The notes under the pieces were generated by a model. That model was not told where the DNA came from. It saw nothing but the letters and a program-made list of their open reading frames with translations, and ran no database searches. A stretch of DNA of 64,000 nt, from positions 2,880,001-2,944,000 of the forward strand of contig NZ_OY782757.1 of the NCBI RefSeq assembly GCF_963678185.1, read 5' to 3'. Positions within the stretch are counted from its first letter, which is position 1. The number at the start of each line of letters is the position of its first letter. This document shows positions 32,464-41,699 of this stretch, in pieces. Both the position numbers and the translations under genes were made by a program. This DNA is from an uncultured Tolumonas sp. Lineage in GTDB: Bacteria; Pseudomonadota; Gammaproteobacteria; Enterobacterales; Aeromonadaceae.

Positions 32464-33216
32464 ATGGTGATTCGCTGGTGCATTACTGCATTGTTGATGT
32501 TGTGTTCTCTGCAGCTGTCGTTTCCCGCGTCAGCGGCAACGCCAGTTGATGATTTAGAGCTGGATATCTTGCCGGTGACCCAAGTTAACCCGGCAGATAA
32601 AGATAAACCGATGGTGGTTTTTTTCTCTGGTGATGGTGGCTGGGCGGAATTGGACACCACAGTCTCTGAGAATCTGGTCAAACAGGGGATGCCAGTGGTT
32701 GGCTGGAGTACGCTGACTTATTTCTGGAGTTTCAAGACACCAGAGCAAACCACGAAAGATTTTCAGCGGATCTTGGCGTATTACTCGAAAGCATGGCAGC
32801 GTTCCCGCGTGATTTTAATTGGTTATTCGTTTGGCGCGGAAGTATTCCCCTTTGCGGTCAATCGCCTGTCGCCGGAATATCGCAAAATGATCGTTGGTGG
32901 TGTGATGCTGGTGCCGTCGATTAGTTCTAACTTCGAAATTCATGTATCCGATTGGTTACAAACCAGTGCCGCTGGCCGTTATCCAACGTTACCGGAAGTG
33001 AAAAAGCTCCAGGATATACCGCTGTTATGCATGTACAGCGAAGTGGAAGACGGCGATCTCTGCCCGCTGTTAAGCAAGCAGAGCAACGTGACACTGACGC
33101 AGCTTTCTGGCGGTCATAATTTTGGTAAACGCTATTCGTTGATCACGAAAAAGATCCTGCAAGCGATGGCTCCGGCGATTCAAGTGCCTGCCAGCCCAGC
33201 CGCTCCAGCCAAATAA
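32464..33216 (+). CDS. VirJ/AcvB-like periplasmic hydrolase
   Basis: 250 aa with a signal peptide ending FPASAA. Alpha/beta-hydrolase fold: oxyanion region VFFSGDGGWAELD, nucleophile elbow GYSFGAEV, and a late GGHNFG histidine. It equals the conserved domain of Agrobacterium VirJ/AcvB. AcvB-type proteins cleave lysyl-phosphatidylglycerol, and in rhizobia the gene follows lpiA (an MprF). Here it lies 8 bp after mprF, so a synthase/hydrolase pair is likely. The Pro/Ala-rich tail is probably disordered. Confidence 0.82.
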   Translation: MVIRWCITALLMLCSLQLSFPASAATPVDDLELDILPVTQVNPADKDKPMVVFFSGDGGWAELDTTVSENLVKQGMPVVGWSTLTYFWSFKTPEQTTKDFQRILAYYSKAWQRSRVILIGYSFGAEVFPFAVNRLSPEYRKMIVGGVMLVPSISSNFEIHVSDWLQTSAAGRYPTLPEVKKLQDIPLLCMYSEVEDGDLCPLLSKQSNVTLTQLSGGHNFGKRYSLITKKILQAMAPAIQVPASPAAPAK

Positions 33217-33237
33217 TTCAACAATATTAACGATATG

Positions 33238-33268
33238 AAAACAGCACTTAATGTGCTGTTTTTTTTGT
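33238..33268 (+). terminator. terminator after mprF-virJ (bidirectional)
   Basis: AAAACAGCAC, short loop, GTGCTGTTTTTTTT. A run before the stem also serves the minus-strand M48 gene that stops at 33248. Confidence 0.85.
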
Positions 33269-35242
33269 CTCGCTTAAAATGTGCGGTGGGGGGATCGGAC
33301 AATCCAGACAATAGGTTAGCATCTGGAATAACTCGGCTTCATGAGCGGATATTTTTCCATCGTATTCGATCGCTTTCACTATCGCTTGTAAGAAATTAAA
33401 ACGGATCACAGGGCTGCTTTGTTGTAACTGATCTAATGCATTTCCGAGCACATCCTGCGTGGGCAGCGGCTGTAATGTGAGTGCAGCTTGTGGTAATTGC
33501 GCAACGCCCGCGGAAAAAATGCGCGCAGCATCTTGGTCGTTATCGGCCTGATGAGCCAGATAACTGAGCCATAGTTCTATGGCTGGCATGACGGTATTGA
33601 TGTCCCGATATTTTACAAACTGACGCGCCTCATGACTAAAATGCGGGGTCAGCTGATGGGTTAGCATGCGATAAAGTAACCATTCCGCAAACGAGGTTTG
33701 CTGGTCAGCTTGGATCAATTGCCACAGCATGCTGTGAAATACTTGATATTGTTCTGCTGTCAGCTCTTTGAGTGATGGGATCGCCAGCTCCACCAGCGCC
33801 AGTCGTAGACCACAAGGAATACTCTGCTGTGCCAACGCAGCAACCGCCGATGTTTCTTGCCCTAATAAATCACATTGTATCCGCCGTGTGGGGTGATCAT
33901 CGGCTAATACCAGACGATATAGCAAGAAACGCGCATCAAAGGGCGAACGAGCGGCTTTTACCAAGGCATCCGGTAATAAGGGTAACCACTCACTGGGCGC
34001 GGTTGTGTCATATAACACCGGTGCTGCCTCTGAAGGCTGCCCCTGCGGCTTATTATTTTGCGCATCTTGCACGACAGCGTTGGGTTTATCTACCGGAGTA
34101 AGAGTCAGCGCACTTTGTGCTAACAACAAGGTGGCCAGATCATCATTGCCAGCGGCTTTTAGTTGCACGGCGGCAGTAAATGCAGATGGCAACAGCGGTG
34201 GCGGTTCATCGGCCATTGGTTGCAAATTGGCATAATACATACCATCCCAATCGGGCTCTAAGCGCCGGATCCGCTCTTGTAAGGGGGGATGACTTGCCAG
34301 CCAGCCGCGAAAATTCTGTGATAATCCCTGGCTGAAAAACAGATGACTAAATGTTTCCGCCTGCGGGTGGAAGATCAGCGAGGCATAACGATGTCCGCCA
34401 ACTTTTTTCAGGGCACTGGCAAGCGGTGCGGCATAGCGGGTGAATTGTACTGCTGAGGCATCGGCCAGAAATTCACGCTGCCGATTCAGCGCTGATTTCA
34501 TCAGTTTTCCCCAAACAGTACCGGCGGCACCCAGTAACATCAGGGTTAAACCAAAAAAAGGCACGGCAGAACTGCTTTTGTTTTGCGAGCCGCCTAAGCC
34601 ATGATGTCGTCCTCTACCTGAACCTTGCGATAACCAACGGCCGAGTTCGCCGAGAAACATCAAACTACCAATCAGTGCCGCCAATTGCTGATTCAACCGT
34701 ATGTCACCATGTTGAATATGGCTAAATTCATGCGCAACGACCGCTTGTAACTCATCGCGTGTGAGATAACTGATTGCACCTTGCGTGACCACTATGACTG
34801 CATCATTAATGCCCATGCCGGCAGCAAATGCATTGATCCCGGGCTCTTCATCCAATACATACACACTCGGCACCGGCATCCCTGCGGCCAGCGCCATCTC
34901 TTCAACGACGTTTCGCAGTCGGTGATCACCAGGATCTTGTGTATTCACGTGTACATAACGGGCACCGAGTGTTTCTGCCACCACCCGGCCGCCTTTACAT
35001 AAGCTGGAGTATTTCAGCAGTGTGATCAGCACTAAGGCGGCGAATATGGTGATATTACCGATCACGTACCAATGCCAGAACTGGCTATTGGTATCGATAT
35101 GGATCACCTGATCGGTTAATTGCCACAAAAATAAACCCGCCAGCGTCAGCGCTGCAGATAAACTGATGAGTCCTGCGAAAAACAGAATGAGCAAGCGTGT
35201 GCTGAGCTTTTTTGCTTGATCCTGATAACGATAAAAATCCAT
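33248..35242 (-). CDS. M48 family zinc metalloprotease with long C-terminal extension
   Basis: 664 aa. Two N-terminal membrane helices, then an HtpX/Ste24-like peptidase with HEFSH (zinc, catalytic Glu) in AVVAHEFSHIQHGD and the third ligand in NRQREFLADASA, plus another hydrophobic stretch. After about residue 330 come some 330 residues with no domain I can name. The last 50 (AIVKAIEYDGKISAHEAELFQMLTYCL) resemble a TerB-like helix pair. Lies 13 bp after lemA; LemA-M48 pairs are common. Probably membrane-protein quality control; substrate unknown. Confidence 0.85.
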   Translation of the reverse strand: MDFYRYQDQAKKLSTRLLILFFAGLISLSAALTLAGLFLWQLTDQVIHIDTNSQFWHWYVIGNITIFAALVLITLLKYSSLCKGGRVVAETLGARYVHVNTQDPGDHRLRNVVEEMALAAGMPVPSVYVLDEEPGINAFAAGMGINDAVIVVTQGAISYLTRDELQAVVAHEFSHIQHGDIRLNQQLAALIGSLMFLGELGRWLSQGSGRGRHHGLGGSQNKSSSAVPFFGLTLMLLGAAGTVWGKLMKSALNRQREFLADASAVQFTRYAAPLASALKKVGGHRYASLIFHPQAETFSHLFFSQGLSQNFRGWLASHPPLQERIRRLEPDWDGMYYANLQPMADEPPPLLPSAFTAAVQLKAAGNDDLATLLLAQSALTLTPVDKPNAVVQDAQNNKPQGQPSEAAPVLYDTTAPSEWLPLLPDALVKAARSPFDARFLLYRLVLADDHPTRRIQCDLLGQETSAVAALAQQSIPCGLRLALVELAIPSLKELTAEQYQVFHSMLWQLIQADQQTSFAEWLLYRMLTHQLTPHFSHEARQFVKYRDINTVMPAIELWLSYLAHQADNDQDAARIFSAGVAQLPQAALTLQPLPTQDVLGNALDQLQQSSPVIRFNFLQAIVKAIEYDGKISAHEAELFQMLTYCLDCPIPPPHILSETKKTAH

Positions 35243-35255
35243 GAGTTATCCGTAT

Positions 35256-35849
35256 TTAGAAGCTGACTTTTGGCGCTTGACGGTATTCCTGTGGATTTTC
35301 TATTTCCAGTAATGAAGCATCGGTCGTGTGCCCAAAACGGTTAGCAACCAATGTGTTGGGGAATTGATTACGATAAATGTTGTAGGCGGTTACGCTGTCA
35401 TTAAACCCTTGGCGAGCGAAAGCGACCCGATTTTCAGTGGCCGTCAGCTCTTCGGATAATTGCAGCATGTTTTGATTTGCTTTTAGATCAGGATAAGCTT
35501 CGATCTGCACACTCAGACCTTGCAAGGCACCCTGTAGTTGTTGTTCAGCGGCTGCTAATTGTTGCATTGCCTGTGAACTGCCCGGGGCTGCGGTTGCCGC
35601 TTTGAGCCCGGCCAGTGCCGCGTTACGCGCTTCGGTTACTGCGGTCAGGGTTTGGCTTTCATGCTGTAAATACCCCTTTGCTGTTTCGACCAGATTCGGG
35701 ATCAAATCATAACGGCGTTTGAGTTGTACCTCTATTTGCGCAAAGCCATTCTGGTAACGACCTTTGAGTGTCACCAGTTGGTTATAAATAGAAACTAACC
35801 AGAATGTTACGAGCAAGAGCAGCCCTAACACCACCAGAAATCCGGTCAT
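35256..35849 (-). CDS. lemA: LemA family protein
   Basis: 197 aa. One N-terminal membrane helix (LVVLGLLLLVTFWLVSIYNQL), then a helical coiled-coil domain with the LemA signature RRYDLIPNLVETAKGYLQHE and later LKANQNMLQLSEELTATENRVAFARQGFNDSVTAYN. Role not settled in the family. First gene of a two-gene unit with the M48 protease. Confidence 0.93.
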   Translation of the reverse strand: MTGFLVVLGLLLLVTFWLVSIYNQLVTLKGRYQNGFAQIEVQLKRRYDLIPNLVETAKGYLQHESQTLTAVTEARNAALAGLKAATAAPGSSQAMQQLAAAEQQLQGALQGLSVQIEAYPDLKANQNMLQLSEELTATENRVAFARQGFNDSVTAYNIYRNQFPNTLVANRFGHTTDASLLEIENPQEYRQAPKVSF

Positions 35850-35959
35850 AAATTACATCCCTGTTTTAATACCTATGCTGTTACAGAGTGTAGTGCAGAC
35901 GGGGGAGTTAGTCGCATCCTTTAATCCGGATGCTCATGATGAGATCACGAAATGATGGA

Positions 35960-36017
35960 CCGGGAGGTACAGAAGAGTTGGTTATCACTGGTCAGGGTAA
36001 TAAGTCCGACCTCCCGG
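35960..36017. repeat. 9-bp inverted repeat between lemA and the Lys/Ala-rich gene
   Basis: CCGGGAGGT (35960-35968) and ACCTCCCGG (36009-36017), perfect, 40 bp apart, GC-rich in an otherwise AT-rich gap. A second small hairpin (GCATCC/GGATGC) lies at 35913-35932. No ORF is supported here. They could be part of the lemA promoter region or a small RNA. Confidence 0.4.
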
Positions 36018-36023
36018 ATAACA

Positions 36024-36053
36024 GAAAAGAGGGGAAGTTGCCTTCCCCTTTTA
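36024..36053 (-). terminator. terminator after the Lys/Ala-rich small protein
   Basis: AAAAGAGGGGAAG and CTTCCCCTTTT arms with a short loop; on the minus strand the CTCTTTT end follows the stem. Confidence 0.75.
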
Positions 36054-36086
36054 ACGTACAGCAGCGTACTGCTAAGTCACACTGGA

Positions 36087-36353
36087 TTATTGTGCTGGAG
36101 TCGCTGGTGCTACTTCAGCTGGAGCTGGTTTCATCATTTTTTTCTTAGCAACTGCTTTGTGTGCTTTTTTCTTCGCAACAGTTTTGTGTACCGCAGTGGC
36201 TTTTTTATGCATTACTTTTTTAACGGCAGGTTTTGCTGGTGCAGTAGCTTCGGTTGTCGCAGCTGCAGACACTGGAGCGGTATCAGCTGCCGCAGCAGCG
36301 AAAGAAGCCAGACCAATAACACCAGCAACAGCAACAGCAATCAGTTTTTTCAT
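36087..36353 (-). CDS. small exported Lys/Ala/His-rich protein
   Basis: 88 aa. Signal peptide MKKLIAVAVAGVIGLASFAAAAA, then a low-complexity, strongly basic region with repeated AxKKK and HKK motifs, ending in Ala/Pro. Composition recalls acid-shock protein Asr and histone-like Lys/Ala tails, but there is no alignable domain. Good SD (GGAG). Strong terminator behind. Likely a small, abundant periplasmic protein, function unknown. Confidence 0.7.
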   Translation of the reverse strand: MKKLIAVAVAGVIGLASFAAAAADTAPVSAAATTEATAPAKPAVKKVMHKKATAVHKTVAKKKAHKAVAKKKMMKPAPAEVAPATPAQ

Positions 36354-36544
36354 ATCGGTTACTCCAGTATGTAGTTATGAGTTATGGCCGTTTCGTTTGA
36401 CCATGAGGAGATAATAGATCTGAGCTGTCGAGTGTTCAGTGCATGAATGGTATCGAGGTGTAACTGATTGTACGGCTCAGGGTGTCAGGCAAAAAATTTA
36501 CCTAGACACCCTGAATGTTTTGGCGAGTGTTTGAGGGCAGTAGA

Positions 36545-38734
36545 TTAAAGCGCTTCCAGACGGGCATAAGCAACGACCAGCCATTTACTGCCTGCTGTGG
36601 CAAAATTGACCTGGATCCGGCTTTGTGCGCCGACACCTTCATAATTCAGCACTACACCCTCCCCAAAAGTAGGATGAAGTACTCGTTGCCCCAGTTTAAA
36701 ACCGGTACTGCTGAAGCTGTCTTGCAGACGTTCCTGGCTAAAACGCCCTTGTGATTGTGCGCTGTTGCTCCAACTGACCTGTGTGCGTAAGCGGATCTCT
36801 TCCAGACAGTCACTTGGTAACTCTTTGAGAAAGCGGCTGGGGCGGTTGTAGCTCTCTTTGCCGTATAACCGACGGCTTTCCGCATGGGTCAGATAGAGTT
36901 TTTGCATGGCGCGGGTCATGCCGACATAACACAGGCGGCGTTCTTCTTCGAGACGGCCGGGTTCTTCCGAACTTTGCTGGCTGGGGAACATGCCTTCCTC
37001 AACGCCAACCATAAAGACTAATGGAAATTCCAACCCTTTGGCACTGTGCAATGTCATCAACTGCACGGCTTCTTCAAATTCATCCGCCTGCTTGTCACCC
37101 GACTCCAACGTGGCGTGCGCCAGAAAGGCGGTGAGCGGACTCATATCCAGATATTCTTCGGCAGGGCGGAATAAGCGAGTGGCATTCACCAACTCTTCCA
37201 AGTTTTCGATCCGCGACTGGCCTTTTTCCCCTTTCTCGTTTTCGTAATGCGTCCACAAACCCGACTGGCGGATCACGCGGTCAACTTGCACATGCAGCGG
37301 TAATTCCTCAGTGTCACTTTCCAACTGGTTGATCAACGCCAGGAAATGACGCACCGCACTGGCGGCCCGTCCGGCCAGTACACCCTGTTCACATAACTGC
37401 CACGCAGCTTGCCACAGGTTCAGACTGCGATCACGCGCAGCTTCACGAATCAAACCTAAGGTACGATCACCGATACCGCGAGTCGGGGTATTCACCACGC
37501 GTTCGAAGGAGGCATCGTCACCGTGGTTGCTGACCAATCGCAGATAGGCGAGGGCATCTTTAATTTCTTGTCGTTCAAAAAAACGCAGGCCACCATAGAT
37601 GCGGTAGGGCAGCTGTTCCTGCATCAAAGCTTCTTCCAGAATGCGCGACTGGGCGTTATTACGGTACAAAATGGCCGCATCCAGCAGGCTGTTGCCTTGC
37701 TCTCGCCAGGCTTTTAACCTGCCGACGATAAAGCGGGCCTCATCGACTTCGTTAAATGCGGCATAAACTGAGATGGCTTCACCTGCGACACCGTCAGTCC
37801 ATAACTCTTTACCCAAACGGGCGGAGTTATTGGCGATCAGCTGGTTGGCGGCTTTCAGGATAGTGCTGGTAGAGCGATAATTTTGCTCCAGACGAATGGT
37901 CTGTACGTCAGAGAAATCTTGCATGAAACGTTGGATATTCTCGACCTTGGCTCCACGCCAGCCATAGATCGACTGGTCATCGTCACCAACAATCATTACC
38001 TTGCTGCTGTCTCCAGCCAGCATGCGGATCCAAGCGTATTGAATGCCGTTAGTATCTTGAAATTCATCGACCAGAATATGACGGAAGCGTTGCTGGTAGT
38101 GTTCCAACAGATGTGGTTTATGCAGCCATAATTCGTGCGCACGCAGTAATAATTCAGCAAAATCGACTAAGCCGGCGCGATCGCAGGTGGCTTGATAGGT
38201 GGCATAAATTTGCTGATAGATACGACCAACCGGATCAAAGGCATCAATGTGGTGTGGGCGTAAACCTTCATCTTTTTTGTTATTGATATAACCGGCAACG
38301 GCGCGTGGTACCCACTGTTTTTCGTCCAGATTCAGGTTCCGCAAAATACGTTTCAGCAGGCGCAATTGATCGTCACTGTCGATGATCTGGAAATCTTCCG
38401 GCAGATTAGCATCCAGCGGATGTGCGCGTAGCAGACGATGCGCCAGACCATGGAAAGTACCGATCCACATACCACCGCGTCCGGCGCCCAGACTACTGCC
38501 CAGCAGACGTTCGATACGCCCGCGCATTTCTGCTGAGGCTTTGTTGGTGAAGGTCACGGCTAAGATACTGTGCGGCGAAACTTGTTCTATTTGCAGTAAC
38601 CAGGCAATACGATGGACTAACACGCGGGTTTTACCGCTACCAGCGCCCGCCAGCACCAGCATGTTTTGTTGCGGGGCGGCAACCACATCCCGTTGTTTAT
38701 CGTTCAGGCCATCCAGCAGGTGGGAGATATCCAT
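36545..38734 (-). CDS. uvrD: DNA helicase II UvrD
   Basis: 729 aa, close to E. coli UvrD (720). Superfamily 1A 3'-5' helicase for nucleotide excision and mismatch repair. Motifs: Walker A AGAGSGKT, Ia VTFTNKAS, II ILVDEFQDTN, III VGDDDQSIYGWRGA, IV RLEQNYRS, V LMTLHSAKGLEF, VI YVGMTRAM. The C-terminal Tudor-like RNA-polymerase-binding part is present (GQRVLHPTFGEGVVLNYEG). A LexA-like box lies upstream. Confidence 0.97.
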   Translation of the reverse strand: MDISHLLDGLNDKQRDVVAAPQQNMLVLAGAGSGKTRVLVHRIAWLLQIEQVSPHSILAVTFTNKASAEMRGRIERLLGSSLGAGRGGMWIGTFHGLAHRLLRAHPLDANLPEDFQIIDSDDQLRLLKRILRNLNLDEKQWVPRAVAGYINNKKDEGLRPHHIDAFDPVGRIYQQIYATYQATCDRAGLVDFAELLLRAHELWLHKPHLLEHYQQRFRHILVDEFQDTNGIQYAWIRMLAGDSSKVMIVGDDDQSIYGWRGAKVENIQRFMQDFSDVQTIRLEQNYRSTSTILKAANQLIANNSARLGKELWTDGVAGEAISVYAAFNEVDEARFIVGRLKAWREQGNSLLDAAILYRNNAQSRILEEALMQEQLPYRIYGGLRFFERQEIKDALAYLRLVSNHGDDASFERVVNTPTRGIGDRTLGLIREAARDRSLNLWQAAWQLCEQGVLAGRAASAVRHFLALINQLESDTEELPLHVQVDRVIRQSGLWTHYENEKGEKGQSRIENLEELVNATRLFRPAEEYLDMSPLTAFLAHATLESGDKQADEFEEAVQLMTLHSAKGLEFPLVFMVGVEEGMFPSQQSSEEPGRLEEERRLCYVGMTRAMQKLYLTHAESRRLYGKESYNRPSRFLKELPSDCLEEIRLRTQVSWSNSAQSQGRFSQERLQDSFSSTGFKLGQRVLHPTFGEGVVLNYEGVGAQSRIQVNFATAGSKWLVVAYARLEAL

Positions 38735-38774
38735 CGCAGCTCCAGAAATAGTGCGCCACCCGTAGCATTTAGGG

Positions 38775-38790
38775 GTGGGTTTTTATACAG
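38775..38790 (-). promoter_or_regulatory. LexA (SOS) box upstream of uvrD
   Basis: Minus strand CTGTATAAAAACCCAC agrees at 13 of 16 positions with the E. coli uvrD SOS box as I recall it, and keeps the strong CTGTATA half. It lies 41-56 bp before the uvrD ATG. The second half-site is weak. Confidence 0.55.
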
Positions 38791-38829
38791 TGAAAAGAGT
38801 ATACCTGTTGTTACGTCGAGACCCAACAG

Positions 38830-38858
38830 ACAAAAAAGCCGGGGCAGGCCCCGGCTTG
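38830..38858 (-). terminator. terminator after kup
   Basis: AAGCCGGGG, loop, CCCCGGCTT with a T run (TTTTTTT) on the minus strand, 15 bp past the kup stop. Confidence 0.88.
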
Positions 38859-38872
38859 TCGAATCAATAAAT

Positions 38873-40756
38873 TTACACTTCGACCTGAACGCCCATTTCT
38901 ACCACCCGATCGGCGGGCACGTGAATGAAGTCGTTGGTACGCAGTGAATTTTTGCTTAACCAGATGAACAAGGCCGCCCGCAGTCGCGCCAGAATTGAAC
39001 GATGTGACGGCAGTAAAGTCTCTCGTGACAGGAAGAACGAAGTGGTATTCAGGTTAAATGACATCCCTTTCATCGCGCAACGGCGGAACACTTCATACAC
39101 ATCGGGTGTTTCGTGGAAACCATACGTGGCTGAAATTCGCCAGACATTCGGTGACAAGGATTTGATCTCGATATGCTGGTCTGGATCGACATACGGCACA
39201 TCTTGCGTACGGAAGGTCATTAATACGATCCGCTCATGCAATACGTGATTGTGATTCAGGTTGTGGAGCAAGGCGTGTGGAATACCTTGTTGGGTGCGAG
39301 ACAGATAAATTGCGGTGCCGGGCACTTTCTGTGGCGTCTCTTTTTCCACCATCGCGACAAAACTTTCCAGCGGCATACTCATGCGGCTGAGTTGGCGTAA
39401 TAGCAGGAAACGCTCCCATTTCCAGGTTGCCATTACCATGAACATGATGGCACCTAACATAACCGGTAACCAGCCACCGGCCAGAAACTTAACCACGTTA
39501 GCTAAAAACAACGGCACATCAATTACGAGCAAACTGACCAGCAAGATTTTGACCATCCGTTTTGGCCAGTCCCAGTTATAGTGTGCGACGGTACAGGCCA
39601 GAATGGAGGTAATGACCATGGTACCTGTTACGGCGATACCATAGGCTGCTGCAAGATTGGTCGATTCTTTGAAGGCGAGCACTACAATCAGTACGGCGAT
39701 GTAGAGCATCCAGTTCACGAACGGGATGTAAATCTGGCCGGCTTCCACTTCCGAGGTATGCAGAATATTCATACCCGGCAGATAACCTAAACGCACCGCT
39801 TGTCGCGTCAGCGAGAACACCCCGGAAATCACCGCTTGGGAAGCAATTACTGTCGCCATGGTCGACAGAATAACCATTGGAAACACCAGCCATTCTGGGG
39901 CTAACAGGAAAAATGGGTTTTCTATCGCCTCCGGATGACCCAGGATCAACGCACCCTGACCAAAATAGTTCAGCACCAGGGCAGGTAATGCCACCGTAAA
40001 CCACGCTAGCTGAATAGGGAATTTACCAAAATGGCCCATATCGGCGTAAAGCGCTTCCACACCAGTGATAGCCAGAACCACAGAGCCTAACGAGAAAAAG
40101 GCCACGGTTTTATAGGTGAAGAAAAACTGAATGGCCCAATGCGGGTTCAGCGCTGCTAGCACCTGTGGATTTTTAAAAACACTGATCGCACCTAATACAC
40201 CGAGTGAAACAAACCAAACCAGCATGATCGGGCCAAACAGTTTGCCCATGTTGCCAGTGCCGTGTTTTTGAATAAAAAACAAGCCGGTTAACACGGCAAT
40301 GGCGACGGGTAAAATGTACGGGCTGAGTGCTGGTGTGGCAACACTGAGACCTTCCAGTGCCGAGAGTACGGACATGGCTGGTGTGATCACCACTTCACCA
40401 TAAAAGAAGCCGCCACCGACCAACCCTAACACCAGTAAAATGGTCGTGGTTCCGGCATAGGTGTTACGGCCCGCTAATGACATCAGCGTTAAAATACCGC
40501 CTTCACCGCGGTTATCTGCCCGCAGTACAAAAGCCAGATATTTCACTGATACCACTAAGATCAAGGCCCAGAAAATTAAGGACAAAAAACCAAATATCAC
40601 CGGCTGTATCGGCGGTAAACCAATGTGAGGGGAAAAACATTCTTTGAAGGTATACAGCGGGCTGGTGCCGATATCACCATATACCACACCGATAGCCGCC
40701 AGCGTAATGGCCGGTAATGATTGTTTCTGATGTGCATCCATGTGATTACTTGACAT
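38873..40756 (-). CDS. kup: low-affinity potassium transporter Kup
   Basis: 627 aa, as in E. coli Kup. The N-terminus [27 protein letters not shown] is the family signature. About twelve membrane helices are followed by a cytoplasmic C-terminal domain from about residue 450. K+/H+ symport. The start at 40756 is 2 bp after the upstream stop; an ATG five codons on (40741) is an alternative. Likely cotranscribed with the membrane protein gene before it. Confidence 0.95.
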   Translation of the reverse strand: MSSNHMDAHQKQSLPAITLAAIGVVYGDIGTSPLYTFKECFSPHIGLPPIQPVIFGFLSLIFWALILVVSVKYLAFVLRADNRGEGGILTLMSLAGRNTYAGTTTILLVLGLVGGGFFYGEVVITPAMSVLSALEGLSVATPALSPYILPVAIAVLTGLFFIQKHGTGNMGKLFGPIMLVWFVSLGVLGAISVFKNPQVLAALNPHWAIQFFFTYKTVAFFSLGSVVLAITGVEALYADMGHFGKFPIQLAWFTVALPALVLNYFGQGALILGHPEAIENPFFLLAPEWLVFPMVILSTMATVIASQAVISGVFSLTRQAVRLGYLPGMNILHTSEVEAGQIYIPFVNWMLYIAVLIVVLAFKESTNLAAAYGIAVTGTMVITSILACTVAHYNWDWPKRMVKILLVSLLVIDVPLFLANVVKFLAGGWLPVMLGAIMFMVMATWKWERFLLLRQLSRMSMPLESFVAMVEKETPQKVPGTAIYLSRTQQGIPHALLHNLNHNHVLHERIVLMTFRTQDVPYVDPDQHIEIKSLSPNVWRISATYGFHETPDVYEVFRRCAMKGMSFNLNTTSFFLSRETLLPSHRSILARLRAALFIWLSKNSLRTNDFIHVPADRVVEMGVQVEV

Positions 40757-40758
40757 CC

Positions 40759-41436
40759 TCAGCGTTCAATTCGGCCAAAATGAATGGCCGGTTGCTCAGT
40801 TTCTTGTTTAACGGGGGTCTCGGTTTGTGGCTGTTGATGTTCCAAGTTTTCCAGATAATCATGCACACGGAAACGCTTGTTATGTAGCGGTGATGGTGGT
40901 TCTGGTCGTGCTGCTGGTGGTTCTTCGGTGTAACCGGAAAAATCGTCACGATCACGATTCAGGCGTGTTTTGCTGCGACTGGGTTTGGTGGCTGCACGTT
41001 CAGGCGCAGATGCGCGCTCTGTTCGCGAAGTTGTTTTTTTAGCGGTGGTCGTTGGGGCAAAAAATGAGCGCAACAACCAGCGTAACGACAGGATACTGAC
41101 CACAATAATGGCAACACCAACGGCGGCATAAACGCGGCCACTACCAATCGATGCGGATTCAATCAGTGGTTGCCAGTCGGGCTGAGCCGCAATACTTTTT
41201 TCCAGGGCATCAGGAAACAGCATACGGGCCATAAATAAAATATCGGCCAGTAACGTAGTGAGCACTCCGGTTTTGAATAGCCCAGGTACTAACAGCAGTA
41301 ATACACCGGCAAGAAACAGCATGACGCCGCCACCAATAAACAGGGTATCGACGAATTCAGCGACTGGTTCAGCTGAAGCAAGCGAGGGCAGCAGCAGTAA
41401 TCCACAACTGAGTAGGCATTTTCTGATTTTGTTCAT
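40759..41436 (-). CDS. membrane protein with basic, disordered tail, unknown
   Basis: 225 aa. Signal peptide ending SLASA, then two membrane helices (about 32-55 and 98-122), then a hydrophilic tail of about 100 residues rich in Lys/Arg/Pro/Glu ([18 protein letters not shown]). No known domain recognised. It ends 2 bp before kup, with the kup ribosome binding region inside it, so the two are probably made together. It could be a modulator of Kup; that is inference from position only. Confidence 0.6.
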   Translation of the reverse strand: MNKIRKCLLSCGLLLLPSLASAEPVAEFVDTLFIGGGVMLFLAGVLLLLVPGLFKTGVLTTLLADILFMARMLFPDALEKSIAAQPDWQPLIESASIGSGRVYAAVGVAIIVVSILSLRWLLRSFFAPTTTAKKTTSRTERASAPERAATKPSRSKTRLNRDRDDFSGYTEEPPAARPEPPSPLHNKRFRVHDYLENLEHQQPQTETPVKQETEQPAIHFGRIER

Positions 41437-41554
41437 ACAACCAAAACTGACTTAATTAAGGGTCTGTTATTCGGCGCAATACTAGCACAGAAGCAGTTAT
41501 AAAGTGCATCGCTGGCGGAAAAACCAGCAATGACAATGGTGCAGTCGTGGTGGT

Positions 41555-41592
41555 AAAAAGAAAAAAGGCTTCATATCAATGATATGAAGCCG
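41555..41592 (-). terminator. terminator of the RND efflux operon
   Basis: Eleven-base perfect arms (GGCTTCATATC 41567-41577, GATATGAAGCC 41581-41591) with an AAT loop; on the minus strand TTTTTTCTTTTT follows. The rest of the gap 41437-41699 holds the 40759-gene promoter region and no other gene that I see. Confidence 0.92.
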
Positions 41593-41699
41593 GTTCGGCA
41601 AAACGCCGGAAAATACCAAAATAACCTGTTACCAGGTTAGAACCATCCTTTAACCGTTACGATTTAGTTTGGCTCCCTCATTTTGGCGATGACGATCCA

